Assembly: GCF_009905735.1 (NCBI RefSeq)
Contig: NZ_JAAALE010000019.1
Span: 1 to 60,332, forward strand
DNA: 60,332 nucleotides
DNA from: Porphyrobacter sp. SLTP
Lineage (GTDB): Bacteria; Pseudomonadota; Alphaproteobacteria; Sphingomonadales; Sphingomonadaceae
Direction: 5' to 3'
Shown: positions 35,124-43,766 of the stretch, piece by piece
How positions within the stretch are numbered: the first letter of the stretch is position 1
How the letters are laid out: each line of letters starts with the position of its first letter
Program-made: the position numbers and the translations under genes
The notes under the pieces: generated by a model
The model's database searches: none
What the model was told of the DNA's origin: nothing
Seen by the model: only the letters and a program-made list of their open reading frames with translations

Positions 35124-35923
35124 TGCGGAGTCAGCCGCTTTTCAACCCATCGGGTCGCAATCAGGGCGACGACCGTCAAAACCAGCGAACAGGTGATCAG
35201 ATAGCCCGGATCATAGATTGCCTCGACCTTGGTGCCGAAATAGCCGTCCCGGACCATCTCCACGCCGTGAACCACCGGGATATAGAGCACGATTTCGCGG
35301 CCCAAGGGCGGCAGAGCCGAAACCAGAAAGGCCGCGCCCGATAGCGGAAACAGCAAATAGGATGCCGGGTGCCACAACTTGTCGACCAACTCGTATTCAT
35401 GGCTGAGTGCGCCCAGCGTGATCGCCAGCGCCGCGCCGAACCACGCCGTCAGGATCCATGCTGCGGCGACGGTCAGGAAATCCTCCGGCGGGCTGATCCA
35501 GCCACCGAGGATGAATATGAGCGACAAGGTGAAGAACGAGATTGTCGCGCCGGCAAACTCGATGATGATCCGCGCCGCGTAGATGTCCAGCGCCCGGATG
35601 TTGCGGTGGTACATCAAGGCGAGATTGCCCATCAGCGCGCCGATGCAGCGGCCCGGCATATTGCGCCACAACAGCACGCTGGAATAACCGGTCAGCGCAA
35701 AGGCCACGATCGGCAGGTCGCTGCCGTGGACCGATTTGGTCGCTGTCCACAGCGCTGTCACGCCGAGGGTAAAGATCATCGGTTCAACGAACAGCCACAG
35801 GAAGCCGATATTGTGACGCCCGTACCGCGTCAGCAGCTCGCGCACGAGCAAGGCGGCGAGAACCCTGCGCTGGACCTTGAGGCTGGCAATGAGCGAAGGC
35901 TGCGAGGCGCTTGCCATGCTCAA
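35120..35923 (-). CDS. kpsM: Capsule ABC exporter permease (KpsM-like)
   Basis: The protein has 267 residues with six hydrophobic helices and belongs to the ABC-2 polysaccharide export permease family. It shows LLTRYGRHNIGFLWLFVEPM near residue 30, ALTGYSSVLLWRNMPGR near 75, FILGGWISPPEDFL near 137 and HPASYLLFPLSGAAFLVSALPPLGRE near 180. The cytosolic N-terminal helix is typical. It forms the inner-membrane pore that, with the downstream ATPase, exports the lipid-linked or free glycan to KpsE. It overlaps its neighbours by 4 nt on both sides. Confidence 0.94.
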   Translation of the reverse strand: MSMASASQPSLIASLKVQRRVLAALLVRELLTRYGRHNIGFLWLFVEPMIFTLGVTALWTATKSVHGSDLPIVAFALTGYSSVLLWRNMPGRCIGALMGNLALMYHRNIRALDIYAARIIIEFAGATISFFTLSLIFILGGWISPPEDFLTVAAAWILTAWFGAALAITLGALSHEYELVDKLWHPASYLLFPLSGAAFLVSALPPLGREIVLYIPVVHGVEMVRDGYFGTKVEAIYDPGYLITCSLVLTVVALIATRWVEKRLTPQ

Positions 35924-37113
35924 TCCTTGTGCTCACGGATACCGACCAGCAGCATCGAGGCAACGCCCCAGGCTAAGAGGCCCAGCACGAAGGTGGCGAG
36001 GATGTTGCGCAACCGGCGCGGGTAGGCGGAATCGTCGGGCAGGCTCGGGTTGGAAATCCGCTCGACATAGGCCTGCTTGCGCCGGGCTTCAGCCTGCGCC
36101 TCCTGATAGGCCGATAGCGTGATGCCGAGCTGCTTCTCCGCAAATTCGGACGCCAATTTCAGCTCCTGATAGCGCACCGAAGCCGAAGACAGCGAACCCC
36201 TGCCGCCCGCCAATTGCGTGGTCTGATCCGCAATTTCGCGTTCGAGGTTGCGGATCTGCGTGCGCAGGAATGGGATTTGCGACGCCCGCGGCGTATAGGT
36301 CTGCAATTGGAGCAGCTGGGTCTGGGCCGCGATCAGCTGGTCCTGGAGCTTAGAAATCATCTGCAGCCCCGCGCTGGCCTGCAATTCCGGATCGATCAGG
36401 CCTTCACGGTCGCGGAAGGTCCCGAGCGCCAAGGCTGCCTCCTGTGCCTCCCGCCGGGAGCGGGCAAGTTCGGCCTCGGCAAAGGAAATGGCGTCGCGCC
36501 GTGCTCGGTCGGACAATTCGTTGACCAGCACTTCGGACTTTTCGAGTAGCCGCTGGTTGATCGTCCGCGCGGTCTGCGGGTCGAAGGACTGCACCGATAG
36601 CACCGTGACCATGGTCGTGCTCGAATCCTCGGCCGACACCTTGTCGAGGTAGTATTCGAACAGGTCTTCGCCGGTATCCGCGCCGAACCTGCCGAACCGG
36701 TCGAACCAGAAGATCGACGGGTTGCCCCATGCGCGGGTTGCGTAACCGTCGGCATTGATGGCCGCGAGGCCCTGACGCGAGCTCAGGAACTCGGTCACCG
36801 CCTCGCTTTCCTCGCTTGCGCCCACCAGACTGCCGCCTCCCAGCACCACGCCCAGCGGCGACAGGTTGGGTTTCGACGGGCTGCGCACGATGAAGCGGCT
36901 TTCCGAGACATAGACCTCGCTGGCGAAGACGCCGAAATAGAGGCTGGCGATCAGGGTCGGCAGGATCACCAGCGCTGCGAACAGCGGATCGATCGCTTTC
37001 AGCCGCGACAGCAAGCTGCGGCGAGCAGGCGCTGCGTGATCAGCGCCGGTTGCGCCATGCTCTCCGTCTGGCTCAGTCAGCACGGGATCGGGAATAGGCT
37101 TCATCTGCGTCAT
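35920..37113 (-). CDS. kpsE: Capsule export inner-membrane/periplasmic protein (KpsE/CtrB/BexC family)
   Basis: The protein has 397 residues: a cytosolic N terminus, a first membrane helix near 40-60 (LFAALVILPTLIASLYFGVF), then periplasmic FIVRSPSKPNLSPLG and a long coiled-coil (about 190-330), and a second helix near the C terminus (ILATFVLGLLAWGVASMLLVGI). This two-helix coiled-coil layout is the PCP-3 class that bridges KpsMT to the outer-membrane channel. The conserved MVTVLSVQSFDPQTAR segment is present. No Wzc-type kinase domain is present, as expected for ABC-dependent export. Confidence 0.93.
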   Translation of the reverse strand: MTQMKPIPDPVLTEPDGEHGATGADHAAPARRSLLSRLKAIDPLFAALVILPTLIASLYFGVFASEVYVSESRFIVRSPSKPNLSPLGVVLGGGSLVGASEESEAVTEFLSSRQGLAAINADGYATRAWGNPSIFWFDRFGRFGADTGEDLFEYYLDKVSAEDSSTTMVTVLSVQSFDPQTARTINQRLLEKSEVLVNELSDRARRDAISFAEAELARSRREAQEAALALGTFRDREGLIDPELQASAGLQMISKLQDQLIAAQTQLLQLQTYTPRASQIPFLRTQIRNLEREIADQTTQLAGGRGSLSSASVRYQELKLASEFAEKQLGITLSAYQEAQAEARRKQAYVERISNPSLPDDSAYPRRLRNILATFVLGLLAWGVASMLLVGIREHKD

Positions 37114-38363
37114 GCCAGCCCCCGAGCCAATGCCGAACGCGCCGCAGTGTCATTGGCTGCGACAAGCGGGGCACACTCCGCGGCGCGGCGCGCGGGCAGG
37201 GTCTGGAGCCAATCTTCCACCAGACCGAAATGGTCGCGCCAATCGGGCGCGGACCATGCCGCCAAGGCGGCCATCTGGCGGCTCCGCTCCGCGCCATCGG
37301 TCATAAAGTCCTTGATCACGCGCAACCACTCTTCCGGTGCATCAGGCGCAAGGAACGTCGGAACGGTGCCGCCCACTTCGCGAAACACCGGGAGGTCGCT
37401 GGCGATAACGGGAATGCCGAGCGATAGCGCCTCGACCACCGGCAGGCCAAAACCTTCGGCCCGCGAGGGCGCCAACAGCGCGCGCGCTGCGCTCAGATGC
37501 TGAACCACCTCGGCATCGGTGCAACCGGTGTGGATCGTGACGAAACGGCGCAGCTGGGGATCGGAGAGATAGCGCTGGCGCACGGCTTGCGAGCCGACAC
37601 CCCAACGCCCGATCAGCACCAACCGCGGCGCATTCTCGCCATAGCGGGCAATCAGACGCTGCCACACGTTGAGCAGCAGCATATGGTTCTTGCGCTGTTC
37701 GATGGTGCTGACGCACACAAAGCTTGCCCGCTCCATCGCTGCTTGAGCAGGTCGTTCAGGCAGGCGGGGCGATCCGAGCGGAGCGCCGAGGATCGGCGGC
37801 AGGGCCAGCCCTTCGCTGCGCGCAAAGGCGGTGATGGCGCTGGCCGTGACGCGCGAATTGGCAATGATGCCGCTTGCCGCCTCAAGGGCGCGGCGGACGC
37901 GCCCGTTGTGCCGGTTGACCTTTTGGGGTGTGGTGAACTGCGGATGTTCGATCGGGATAAGGTCGTGCAGCAGATAGACCGGCCGCAGGTTTTCCGACCG
38001 TACCCAGGCAATGTGCCGGTCAAGGTCGAAGTCGGTGTGGGTGACGTTGAGATACAGCGCGCCAGCCGGGGTGCCGACGCCGCGTGCTTCGCCGTCCATC
38101 AGCGCCGCAAAGCCGCTGGCCAGCGAGGCAAAACGCTGGCGCAATGCGCCGCCGGGCGTATCGAGCAGGGCAAAGAGCCGTTCCGACTGCGCCCGGCTCA
38201 TCACCCGCGCGCGCCCGCGCACCTGGATTACAGCTTGGGCCCGCGCCGCGAAATGCGTGCGATAGGCGTCAGCAACGCGGTCAATCCCGGTCGGCATGGC
38301 ACCTGACCAGTACCGCGCGATCATGCGCGTGCAATCCAGCAACACAGGTTGAGCGGTGGTCAT
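37110..38363 (-). CDS. Glycosyltransferase, GT4 family
   Basis: The protein has 417 residues with a GT-B fold. The N-terminal part has VLLDCTRMIARYWSGAMPTG and GIDRV, as in mannosyl- or rhamnosyl-transferases of capsule loci. It continues with FVCVSTIEQRKNHMLLLNVW near residue 228 and LAPSRAEGFGLPVVEALSLG near 310 (nucleotide-sugar motif), then IASDLPVFREVGG. It is cytosolic and assembles the capsule glycan. The ATG overlaps the nucleotidyltransferase stop by 4 nt and the stop overlaps kpsE by 4 nt. Donor sugar unknown. Confidence 0.92.
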   Translation of the reverse strand: MTTAQPVLLDCTRMIARYWSGAMPTGIDRVADAYRTHFAARAQAVIQVRGRARVMSRAQSERLFALLDTPGGALRQRFASLASGFAALMDGEARGVGTPAGALYLNVTHTDFDLDRHIAWVRSENLRPVYLLHDLIPIEHPQFTTPQKVNRHNGRVRRALEAASGIIANSRVTASAITAFARSEGLALPPILGAPLGSPRLPERPAQAAMERASFVCVSTIEQRKNHMLLLNVWQRLIARYGENAPRLVLIGRWGVGSQAVRQRYLSDPQLRRFVTIHTGCTDAEVVQHLSAARALLAPSRAEGFGLPVVEALSLGIPVIASDLPVFREVGGTVPTFLAPDAPEEWLRVIKDFMTDGAERSRQMAALAAWSAPDWRDHFGLVEDWLQTLPARRAAECAPLVAANDTAARSALARGLA

Positions 38364-39121
38364 GCGGCGACCTGATGCGAAATCGGCTGTGCTGCGCCGC
38401 GCCCCACTATGGCGGGCGCCATCACCTGCGCCAACGCAAGCATGGCCGGATCGTCAACGTCGATCCACAATTCACCCGTCACATCGACCGTGTCTGCCAA
38501 TTCGCGATCCGCGAGGCATTGCATCCCATCGGACAGGCTGCCGCTGGCGCCTTCCGCAATCGCTTCGACAATGGCTTGGGCGAGATCGGGTGTGGCAATG
38601 AAGGCGCCGCAGTCGACCGCGTCATAACGGATCAGCTGTTTGCCGATCTGTGCGATGCTGCCGTCAGCGCGGCATCGCACCCACGTGGCATCCGCAGGGT
38701 CGATGGCCGGCCCATCGACGCCGCGATCAATCGCCAGAGCAACACCGGCGCCGCGGTCAAAGTCTGTGACAAGGCGCTGCAACAGGCCCACACTGAGCAG
38801 GTGATCGGCCATCACGAGCAGGTAGTTGCCGCTGATCCTTGCTGCACCGGCGATAACGGAATGACCGTTCGGACGCGACCAGTCCGCCATACGGCATGGT
38901 TCGAGCGCCACGCCGGTTGCTTGCGCGATTCCGGGCAGACGCGCCTCAATCTCGTCGGCACGATGTCCCGTGACGATCACCGCCCGCGTGACACCCACAA
39001 CTGCCATCTGCCGCACTGACCATTCCAGCAGGCTGACGCCAGCGACTTCGACAAGCGGCTTGGGTGTCCGCATTGCGGACAACCGGCTGCCAAATCCGGC
39101 CGCGAGGATCACTGCATTCAT
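38360..39121 (-). CDS. Sugar/polyol-phosphate nucleotidyltransferase, candidate inositol-1-phosphate cytidylyltransferase
   Basis: This 253-residue protein starts MNAVILAAGFGSRLSAMRTPKPLVEVAG, the GxGxRL...PKPLxxV signature of nucleotidyltransferases (written in two parts: LAAGFGSRL and TPKPLVEVAG). A VMADHLLS segment holds the metal-binding Asp, and the late WIDVDDPAML is like that of CTP:inositol-1-phosphate cytidylyltransferases. The adjacent gene makes inositol phosphate and a DIPP-synthase-like enzyme lies 4 kb away, so CDP-inositol synthesis is the favoured role. Other donors (CDP-glycerol, phosphocholine, sugar-1-P) remain possible. The ATG at 39121 is preferred over a GTG at 39124. 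Confidence 0.8.
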   Translation of the reverse strand: MNAVILAAGFGSRLSAMRTPKPLVEVAGVSLLEWSVRQMAVVGVTRAVIVTGHRADEIEARLPGIAQATGVALEPCRMADWSRPNGHSVIAGAARISGNYLLVMADHLLSVGLLQRLVTDFDRGAGVALAIDRGVDGPAIDPADATWVRCRADGSIAQIGKQLIRYDAVDCGAFIATPDLAQAIVEAIAEGASGSLSDGMQCLADRELADTVDVTGELWIDVDDPAMLALAQVMAPAIVGRGAAQPISHQVAA

Positions 39122-39212
39122 CACATGCTGCCTTGGGCTAGAGAGGATGAGAAGCCAGGAAGCTTACAAACAGGGAATTCTGTATCGGTTGTGCGGCTGT
39201 ATCGGTCCCGCA

Positions 39213-40313
39213 TTACTCGGCGGCGTCCAGCCTCGGCGCTGCGCGCGCATCCAGCAGGCCGAGCGCGACGTCTTCCACCAACTGTTGCGGTGGGTGTTTG
39301 CAGTAATACGCACTTTCGGCGATCAGGGTTCCGCCTTCACCGCGATCGCGCGCGAGCTTGCAAAACCGGATCGCATCCATCACGCAGGCGGCTGAATTGG
39401 GACTATCCTCTACCGATAGACGCAGCTCAAGATTGACCGCGACGCCGCCCCATTGCGACCCTTCGAGCCGCACAAACGCGATCTTGTTGTCTTTCTGCCA
39501 GGGCACGTATTCGGCCGGACCGATGCGGATATTCTCATCATCCAGGCGCTGCGCCAGTGCGGCCTGCACCGCTTCGGTTTTTGACACCTTCTTGTCGGCC
39601 AGCCGCGCCGGATCCAGCATGTTCATAAAGTCGGTGTTGCCACCGGTGTTCAGTTGGTAGGTTCGGTCGACCGTGACGCCGCGGGTGGAGAACAGGTTCG
39701 ACAGCGTGCGGTGGATGATCGTGGCACCGACCTGCGCCTTGATGTCATCGCCCACGATCGGCAGACCGCGCTGGCGGAAACGTGCCTCCCACGCGGGATC
39801 ACTGGCGATGAACACCGGGATGGCATTGACCACGCCAACACCGGCCTCAAGCGCGCATTCCATGTAGAATTCGCTCGCCCGTTGCGATCCGACCGGCAGG
39901 AAGTTGATCAGCACGTCCACGCGTTCACGCTTCAGTGCAGCTACGATGTCGTCCTGCGAGGGTTCGGGAAGGTCAGCAATCTGGAAGCCGCGCTCACCAG
40001 CCTGCTCCATGTGCGGAGCCACCCCGTCAAGCACACGGCCCATGATGACCTGTGCCGAAGTACGCTCAATATCGGCTTCGAAAATCTGCGTATTGTTGGG
40101 GCTTGCAAAGATTGCATCAACAAGAAGTTTGCCGACTTTGCGTCGATCAACGTCAATCCCAAGAACAAAATCCACATCGCTGGCTTGATAGCCACCGATT
40201 GATTGATGAATTAAACCGTTGCTTGACAATGTCCGTCGATAATAGGCACCACCTTGCATTAGTGAACAAGCACAGTTGCCCACGCCTACGATTGCTGCTC
40301 GTACGCGATTCAT
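39213..40313 (-). CDS. ino1: Inositol-3-phosphate synthase (short, actinobacterial/archaeal type)
   Basis: The protein has 366 residues and converts glucose-6-phosphate to 1L-myo-inositol 1-phosphate using NAD+. Recognised from RAAIVGVGNCACSLMQGG (NAD-binding loop), DIDVDRRKVGK-like GIDVDRRKVGKLL, ASPNNTQIFEADI, LINFLPVGSQRASEFYMECA, NTGGNTDFMNMLD and the catalytic-site SKTEAVQAAL. The length matches the mycobacterial enzyme (about 367) rather than the 500-residue eukaryotic form. The start at 40313 is set by AAGGA 7 nt upstream. It is the first gene of the leftward capsule operon. Ino1 is uncommon in Proteobacteria, which suggests transfer. Confidence 0.95.
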   Translation of the reverse strand: MNRVRAAIVGVGNCACSLMQGGAYYRRTLSSNGLIHQSIGGYQASDVDFVLGIDVDRRKVGKLLVDAIFASPNNTQIFEADIERTSAQVIMGRVLDGVAPHMEQAGERGFQIADLPEPSQDDIVAALKRERVDVLINFLPVGSQRASEFYMECALEAGVGVVNAIPVFIASDPAWEARFRQRGLPIVGDDIKAQVGATIIHRTLSNLFSTRGVTVDRTYQLNTGGNTDFMNMLDPARLADKKVSKTEAVQAALAQRLDDENIRIGPAEYVPWQKDNKIAFVRLEGSQWGGVAVNLELRLSVEDSPNSAACVMDAIRFCKLARDRGEGGTLIAESAYYCKHPPQQLVEDVALGLLDARAAPRLDAAE

Positions 40314-40339
40314 CAATACATCCTTAAATTGCCCACAAT

Positions 40340-40367
40340 ACATCTATGGAGGCCAAGCGTCTGTCAA
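40340..40367 (-). promoter_or_regulatory. Possible promoter of the ino1/capsule operon
   Basis: On the - strand a perfect TTGACA (-35 box, 40367-40362) is followed by -10-like TAGATG or ATGTAT at 15-18 nt spacing, about 30 nt before the ino1 ATG. The region is AT-rich against the background. The -10 element is weak and the call rests on the sequence alone. Confidence 0.4.
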
Positions 40368-40477
40368 CCCTCGCGAATTTATGTCGTGTCTCCTTTCCTT
40401 GTATAAATGCGGCTGAAAGAGGTTAGGATTGAGGCTGCGAAATGATCCGAAATGAACGTCAACCGGCGCACAAAAAG

Positions 40478-40501
40478 GCCGGAAATCTGCCAGATTCCGG
40501 C
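40478..40501 (-). terminator. Rho-independent terminator-like hairpin reading leftward
   Basis: GCCGGAAATCTG and CAGATTCCGGC form an 11-bp stem with a bulged A. On the - strand it is followed by a run of five T (AAAAA at 40472-40476 on the + strand). It lies in the 311-nt gap between divergent ino1 and the + strand glycosyltransferase gene, 165 nt upstream of ino1. It would stop leftward transcripts before ino1, which could be read-through from 41749-42630 or an ino1 leader. Nothing else but AT-rich promoter-like DNA is seen in the gap. Confidence 0.55.
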
Positions 40502-40624
40502 TTTGCCCGAACGGCTCGCAAAAGGCCTAATGAGGCTATGTGACACGCCGTCTCATGCCCTTCGCAACTGCGGTAAAACGCGCCAAAATTCAGCTAATCC
40601 GAATTGGATGAAGTCATTGTAACA

Positions 40625-41779
40625 ATGCCACTACCCCCTCCTCTTCGGCGCCCCCACGTGGCACTCGATTGCCGCTACCTCGGCCCGCGCCCAAGCGGGA
40701 TCGGCGAAGTCGTTGCGGCGCTTGTAAATCACTTGCCGTCCTTGGCGCCCGACTTCCAGTTCACCTTCCTGAGGCACGCTTCGCGCGATGAACCGCTCAG
40801 CAATGCGGCCAATGTTCGGGAAGTCATTGTTCGCGCTCCGGCAAATGGCCCGGTGACCTTGCTTCACCTGCCTCTTGCTGTCGACTTGCGTGGCATCGAC
40901 CTGTTCCATGCGCCGGCCAATATATTGCCCGGGGGACTGACAATGCCTTCGATCACAACCATTCACGACACAATGTGGCTGACGCATCCGAAATGGTGCA
41001 ATCCGGCGCTCTGGGGCCGAATCGAGCAACATTTCTACGGCCATGGCATCCGCCGGGCGCTCACCCGCTCTGCGGTTATTGCGACCGTCAGCGAAGCGAG
41101 CCGGACTGAGATTGTCCGCATCAGGCCGGAATCGGCGGCGCGTGTGGCTGTCACCCGCTCGGGCGTTGCCGATGACTTCCACCCGGTTTCGACCGATCCA
41201 GAAACATTGGCGCGGCTGGGCCTCGCGCCCGAACGGCGCTATGTCCTGATTGTCGGGCAGGGCGCGCCCTACAAGAATCATGAAGGGGCGCTGAGGGCGT
41301 TTGCGCAGGCATGTGGGTCATCGCCCGACATTGATCTGGTGCTGGTGCAAAGGCGCGGCGGACAGCGGCAGGAATTCGCGGAACTCGTCCGGGCGCTGGG
41401 CCTTGATGGCCGGGTCTGTGTGCTGGAGCCGATCGACCGTGCGGCGCTGGTACAGCTCTACAGCGCGGCTGCGGCGTTGCTGCATCCCTCGTTCATTGAA
41501 GGCTTTGGTAACCCGGTTGCCGAGGCGATGGCCTGTGGTTGTCCGGTCATAACCAGCAATTGTTCGGCAATGCCCGAGGTTGCCGGCGGTGCCGCGCTTC
41601 TGGTCGATCCCTATGACACGACATCAATTGCAGCCGCCCTGCGGCGCGTGACGCAGGACCCCGCCTTGGCCGCCGAGCTGCGTCAGCTTGGTCTGGCGCG
41701 CGCGGCGGAGCTCGACTGGCGCGCTTTCGCCGCCGCCAACCTTGCGCTTTATCGCAAGGTGTTGGCCGCCCCTGCCTGA
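40625..41779 (+). CDS. Glycosyltransferase, GT4 family
   Basis: The protein has about 384 residues with a GT-B fold. The N-terminal VALDCRYLGPRPSGIGEVVAAL loop, HAPANILPGG and TIHDTMWLTHP belong to the WbaZ/mannosyltransferase-like group. The C-terminal domain has YVLIVGQGAPYKNHEGALRAF, LLHPSFIEGFGNPVAEAMACG (EGFGxPxxE motif) and NCSAMPEVAGGAALLVDPYD. The ATG at 40625 is preferred over a TTG at 40604. It is transcribed opposite to the main capsule operon, from the same control region, and its end overlaps a convergent CDP-alcohol transferase gene by 31 nt. Confidence 0.9.
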   Translation: MPLPPPLRRPHVALDCRYLGPRPSGIGEVVAALVNHLPSLAPDFQFTFLRHASRDEPLSNAANVREVIVRAPANGPVTLLHLPLAVDLRGIDLFHAPANILPGGLTMPSITTIHDTMWLTHPKWCNPALWGRIEQHFYGHGIRRALTRSAVIATVSEASRTEIVRIRPESAARVAVTRSGVADDFHPVSTDPETLARLGLAPERRYVLIVGQGAPYKNHEGALRAFAQACGSSPDIDLVLVQRRGGQRQEFAELVRALGLDGRVCVLEPIDRAALVQLYSAAAALLHPSFIEGFGNPVAEAMACGCPVITSNCSAMPEVAGGAALLVDPYDTTSIAAALRRVTQDPALAAELRQLGLARAAELDWRAFAAANLALYRKVLAAPA

Positions 41780-42630
41780 ACCAGAACCGTCTCCATCACC
41801 TGCCGCACCCGGGCGAGGGAGGCGACAAGGACGGCGCCCAGAACCGCGATCTCGAACAGGAAATACCAGTGCGGCCTGCCCGCCAGCATCGCGGCACCCA
41901 CCGCGAGGGTGCGATAATTGGCGCTGAGCAGGCCGATCCGGGCGAGCAGCGCCGGGCCGTGCTGCCGCATCGCCTCGCGCAACGGCGCGCGTGTCGCGGG
42001 CGCTTGCGCTGCCATCCGCAACGCCGCGCCGTGCGGCACGATCAAGCCGGTCAGCCACAGGTAATAGGCGACGAAGGGATGCCGCCGGCCCTTGGCATCC
42101 GTGGCAGGGGCCTCGCTCCCCATCCACGGCGTGTCGTAGACCGCCAGCTGATATTGCCGCCGCGTGCCTTCGTAATGCGCGGCCTGCACCACACGGCTGG
42201 CACCCGCCGCCCACATCAACGCCCAGCCCCAACCACCGATCTGGCTCGCTGCGATCGCCCCCATCGTCACATAGAGCACGATATGCCCAGCGTAATCGCA
42301 GATACCATCCACCAGCTCGCCATGCGCCGAACTGCGCCCGTTCAGCCGCGCGAGATCACCGTCTGCACCATCAAGCACGTGCCATGACATGTGGAGCAAG
42401 AGCCCCAGCATCACCCCCCAAGGCGCTGCGACCAGGCCATAGCTTGCGGCGGCCAACATGATCGTTGCCGCGCCGGCAGCCGAGACCATGTCTGGTGTCA
42501 CCCGTGTCGATGCAAGTCGGCGTGCCAGCCGCCACGACAGGGGGTGATAGACCTGACGATTGAGCCAATCCTCAAGCTCCGCCGGTCGCGCGGGCGGCGC
42601 GGTCACCGGGGTCGAGGAAGCAGGGGTCAT
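41749..42630 (-). CDS. CDP-alcohol phosphatidyltransferase family membrane protein
   Basis: The protein has 293 residues with about six membrane helices. The full family motif is present: Asp87-x2-Asp90-Gly91-x2-Ala94-Arg95-x8-Gly104-x3-Asp108-x3-Asp112. Such enzymes transfer a phospho-alcohol from a CDP-alcohol donor to a hydroxyl acceptor at the inner membrane. The lead-in, LNRQVYHPLSWRLARRL, is like that of DIPP-synthase and its relatives. Together with the 42735-43766 gene it forms a pair of CDP-alcohol transferases beside ino1 and a cytidylyltransferase. Its acceptor is unknown. Confidence 0.9.
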   Translation of the reverse strand: MTPASSTPVTAPPARPAELEDWLNRQVYHPLSWRLARRLASTRVTPDMVSAAGAATIMLAAASYGLVAAPWGVMLGLLLHMSWHVLDGADGDLARLNGRSSAHGELVDGICDYAGHIVLYVTMGAIAASQIGGWGWALMWAAGASRVVQAAHYEGTRRQYQLAVYDTPWMGSEAPATDAKGRRHPFVAYYLWLTGLIVPHGAALRMAAQAPATRAPLREAMRQHGPALLARIGLLSANYRTLAVGAAMLAGRPHWYFLFEIAVLGAVLVASLARVRQVMETVLVQAGAANTLR

Positions 42631-42734
42631 AGCGTATCACCGGATCCGCGGCAGGACGACATTGCCCTAGCGTGCATCGGCAATGCATATAGGCGGCTGT
42701 TTATCAGCGCAATTCCGCAGCACTGCGAGGCTTC

Positions 42735-43766
42735 ATGTCATCCCCCCTCGGGTATCGCTTCTCGTCGTCGCGCACGGCCAACCGCCTTGTGGCCGGGGTG
42801 CCCGCGGCGGCGCGTCTGGCGAAAGCCCATCTCGCGGCGCTGCCCCGTACGCCGCTGCTGCTGGTGCTGGGCGATTCGGGCACGCTTGCCCCGTTGACGC
42901 GCGCGGAGATCACACGTCTGGCACCCGGCCTCGTGGTCGAACTCTCCGCCCCTGCCAAGGCCACCTTGCTTCCGGGCGAGGCGCTACCAGACGCGACCAC
43001 TATCCTCGCCGTGCAAGCCGGTGTGGCGGCGGCTCCGGACCAACCAGCTGATCCCAAGATGGCTTTGCGCAAAGCGGCCACGGCGATTGTGCGCAGCACG
43101 GCAAAGCCCGGCGACGGGATGATCTCGCGCCATTGCAACCGCCCCCTGTCGCAGGCGGCATCGGCAGCGTTGCTGCGGTTCGGCTGGATTCGTCCCGGCC
43201 ATGCCACCCTGCTGACATTGTTGACGGCATTGGTGATGTTGGCGAGCCTGTTGACGGGCACGCCGGGCGGGTTGGTGGCAGGCGCCGTGCTGTTCCAGAT
43301 CGCCTCGGTTGTTGACGGGATCGATGGGGAGATTGCGCGAGCAACCTTCCGCTCTTCAAAGGCCGGTGCCTCGCTTGACAGCGTCATCGATGCTTTCACC
43401 AACGTCGCCTTCCTGGCCGGTGCCGGATGCAACTTCTGGATGCAGGGGCGGGCCGAGGATGCGCTGGTCGGTATGGGCGCCGCCGCAGTCATGGCCACCG
43501 GCCTTGCCATCCTCGGAGCTTCGGCCTTCCGGCGAGAAGGCATCGTCCATTTCGACGGCGCGAAACGCATTCAGGAACAGACGGGCAGTCCTAACGCACG
43601 GCTGCTCAAAGACCTCACGAGCCGTGATTTCTACTGCTTTGCGCTGCTTGTCGCGGCGCTGACTGGGGTATTGGACGTCGCGTTGAAGGTGTTTCTTGCG
43701 GCCGTCATCGTTTGGCTGGTGGCGATCATATCGCTTCTGTCTGCGCAGGCCTCGGATCAGGAATGA
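42735..43766 (+). CDS. CDP-alcohol phosphotransferase, DIPP-synthase-like
   Basis: The protein has 343 residues. The catalytic motif is complete: Asp194-x2-Asp197-Gly198-x2-Ala201-Arg202-x8-Gly211-x3-Asp215-x3-Asp219. The preceding KPGDGMISRHCNRPLSQAAS resembles the linker before the DIPP-synthase domain of bifunctional IPCT/DIPPS enzymes of Archaeoglobus and Thermotoga. Residues 1-120 have no recognised motif; they may be a degenerate nucleotidyltransferase remnant, consistent with the active one being encoded separately at 38360-39121 (inference). Four to six membrane helices follow the motif. It is divergent from the other CDP-alcohol transferase, with 104 nt between them. Confidence 0.85.
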   Translation: MSSPLGYRFSSSRTANRLVAGVPAAARLAKAHLAALPRTPLLLVLGDSGTLAPLTRAEITRLAPGLVVELSAPAKATLLPGEALPDATTILAVQAGVAAAPDQPADPKMALRKAATAIVRSTAKPGDGMISRHCNRPLSQAASAALLRFGWIRPGHATLLTLLTALVMLASLLTGTPGGLVAGAVLFQIASVVDGIDGEIARATFRSSKAGASLDSVIDAFTNVAFLAGAGCNFWMQGRAEDALVGMGAAAVMATGLAILGASAFRREGIVHFDGAKRIQEQTGSPNARLLKDLTSRDFYCFALLVAALTGVLDVALKVFLAAVIVWLVAIISLLSAQASDQE

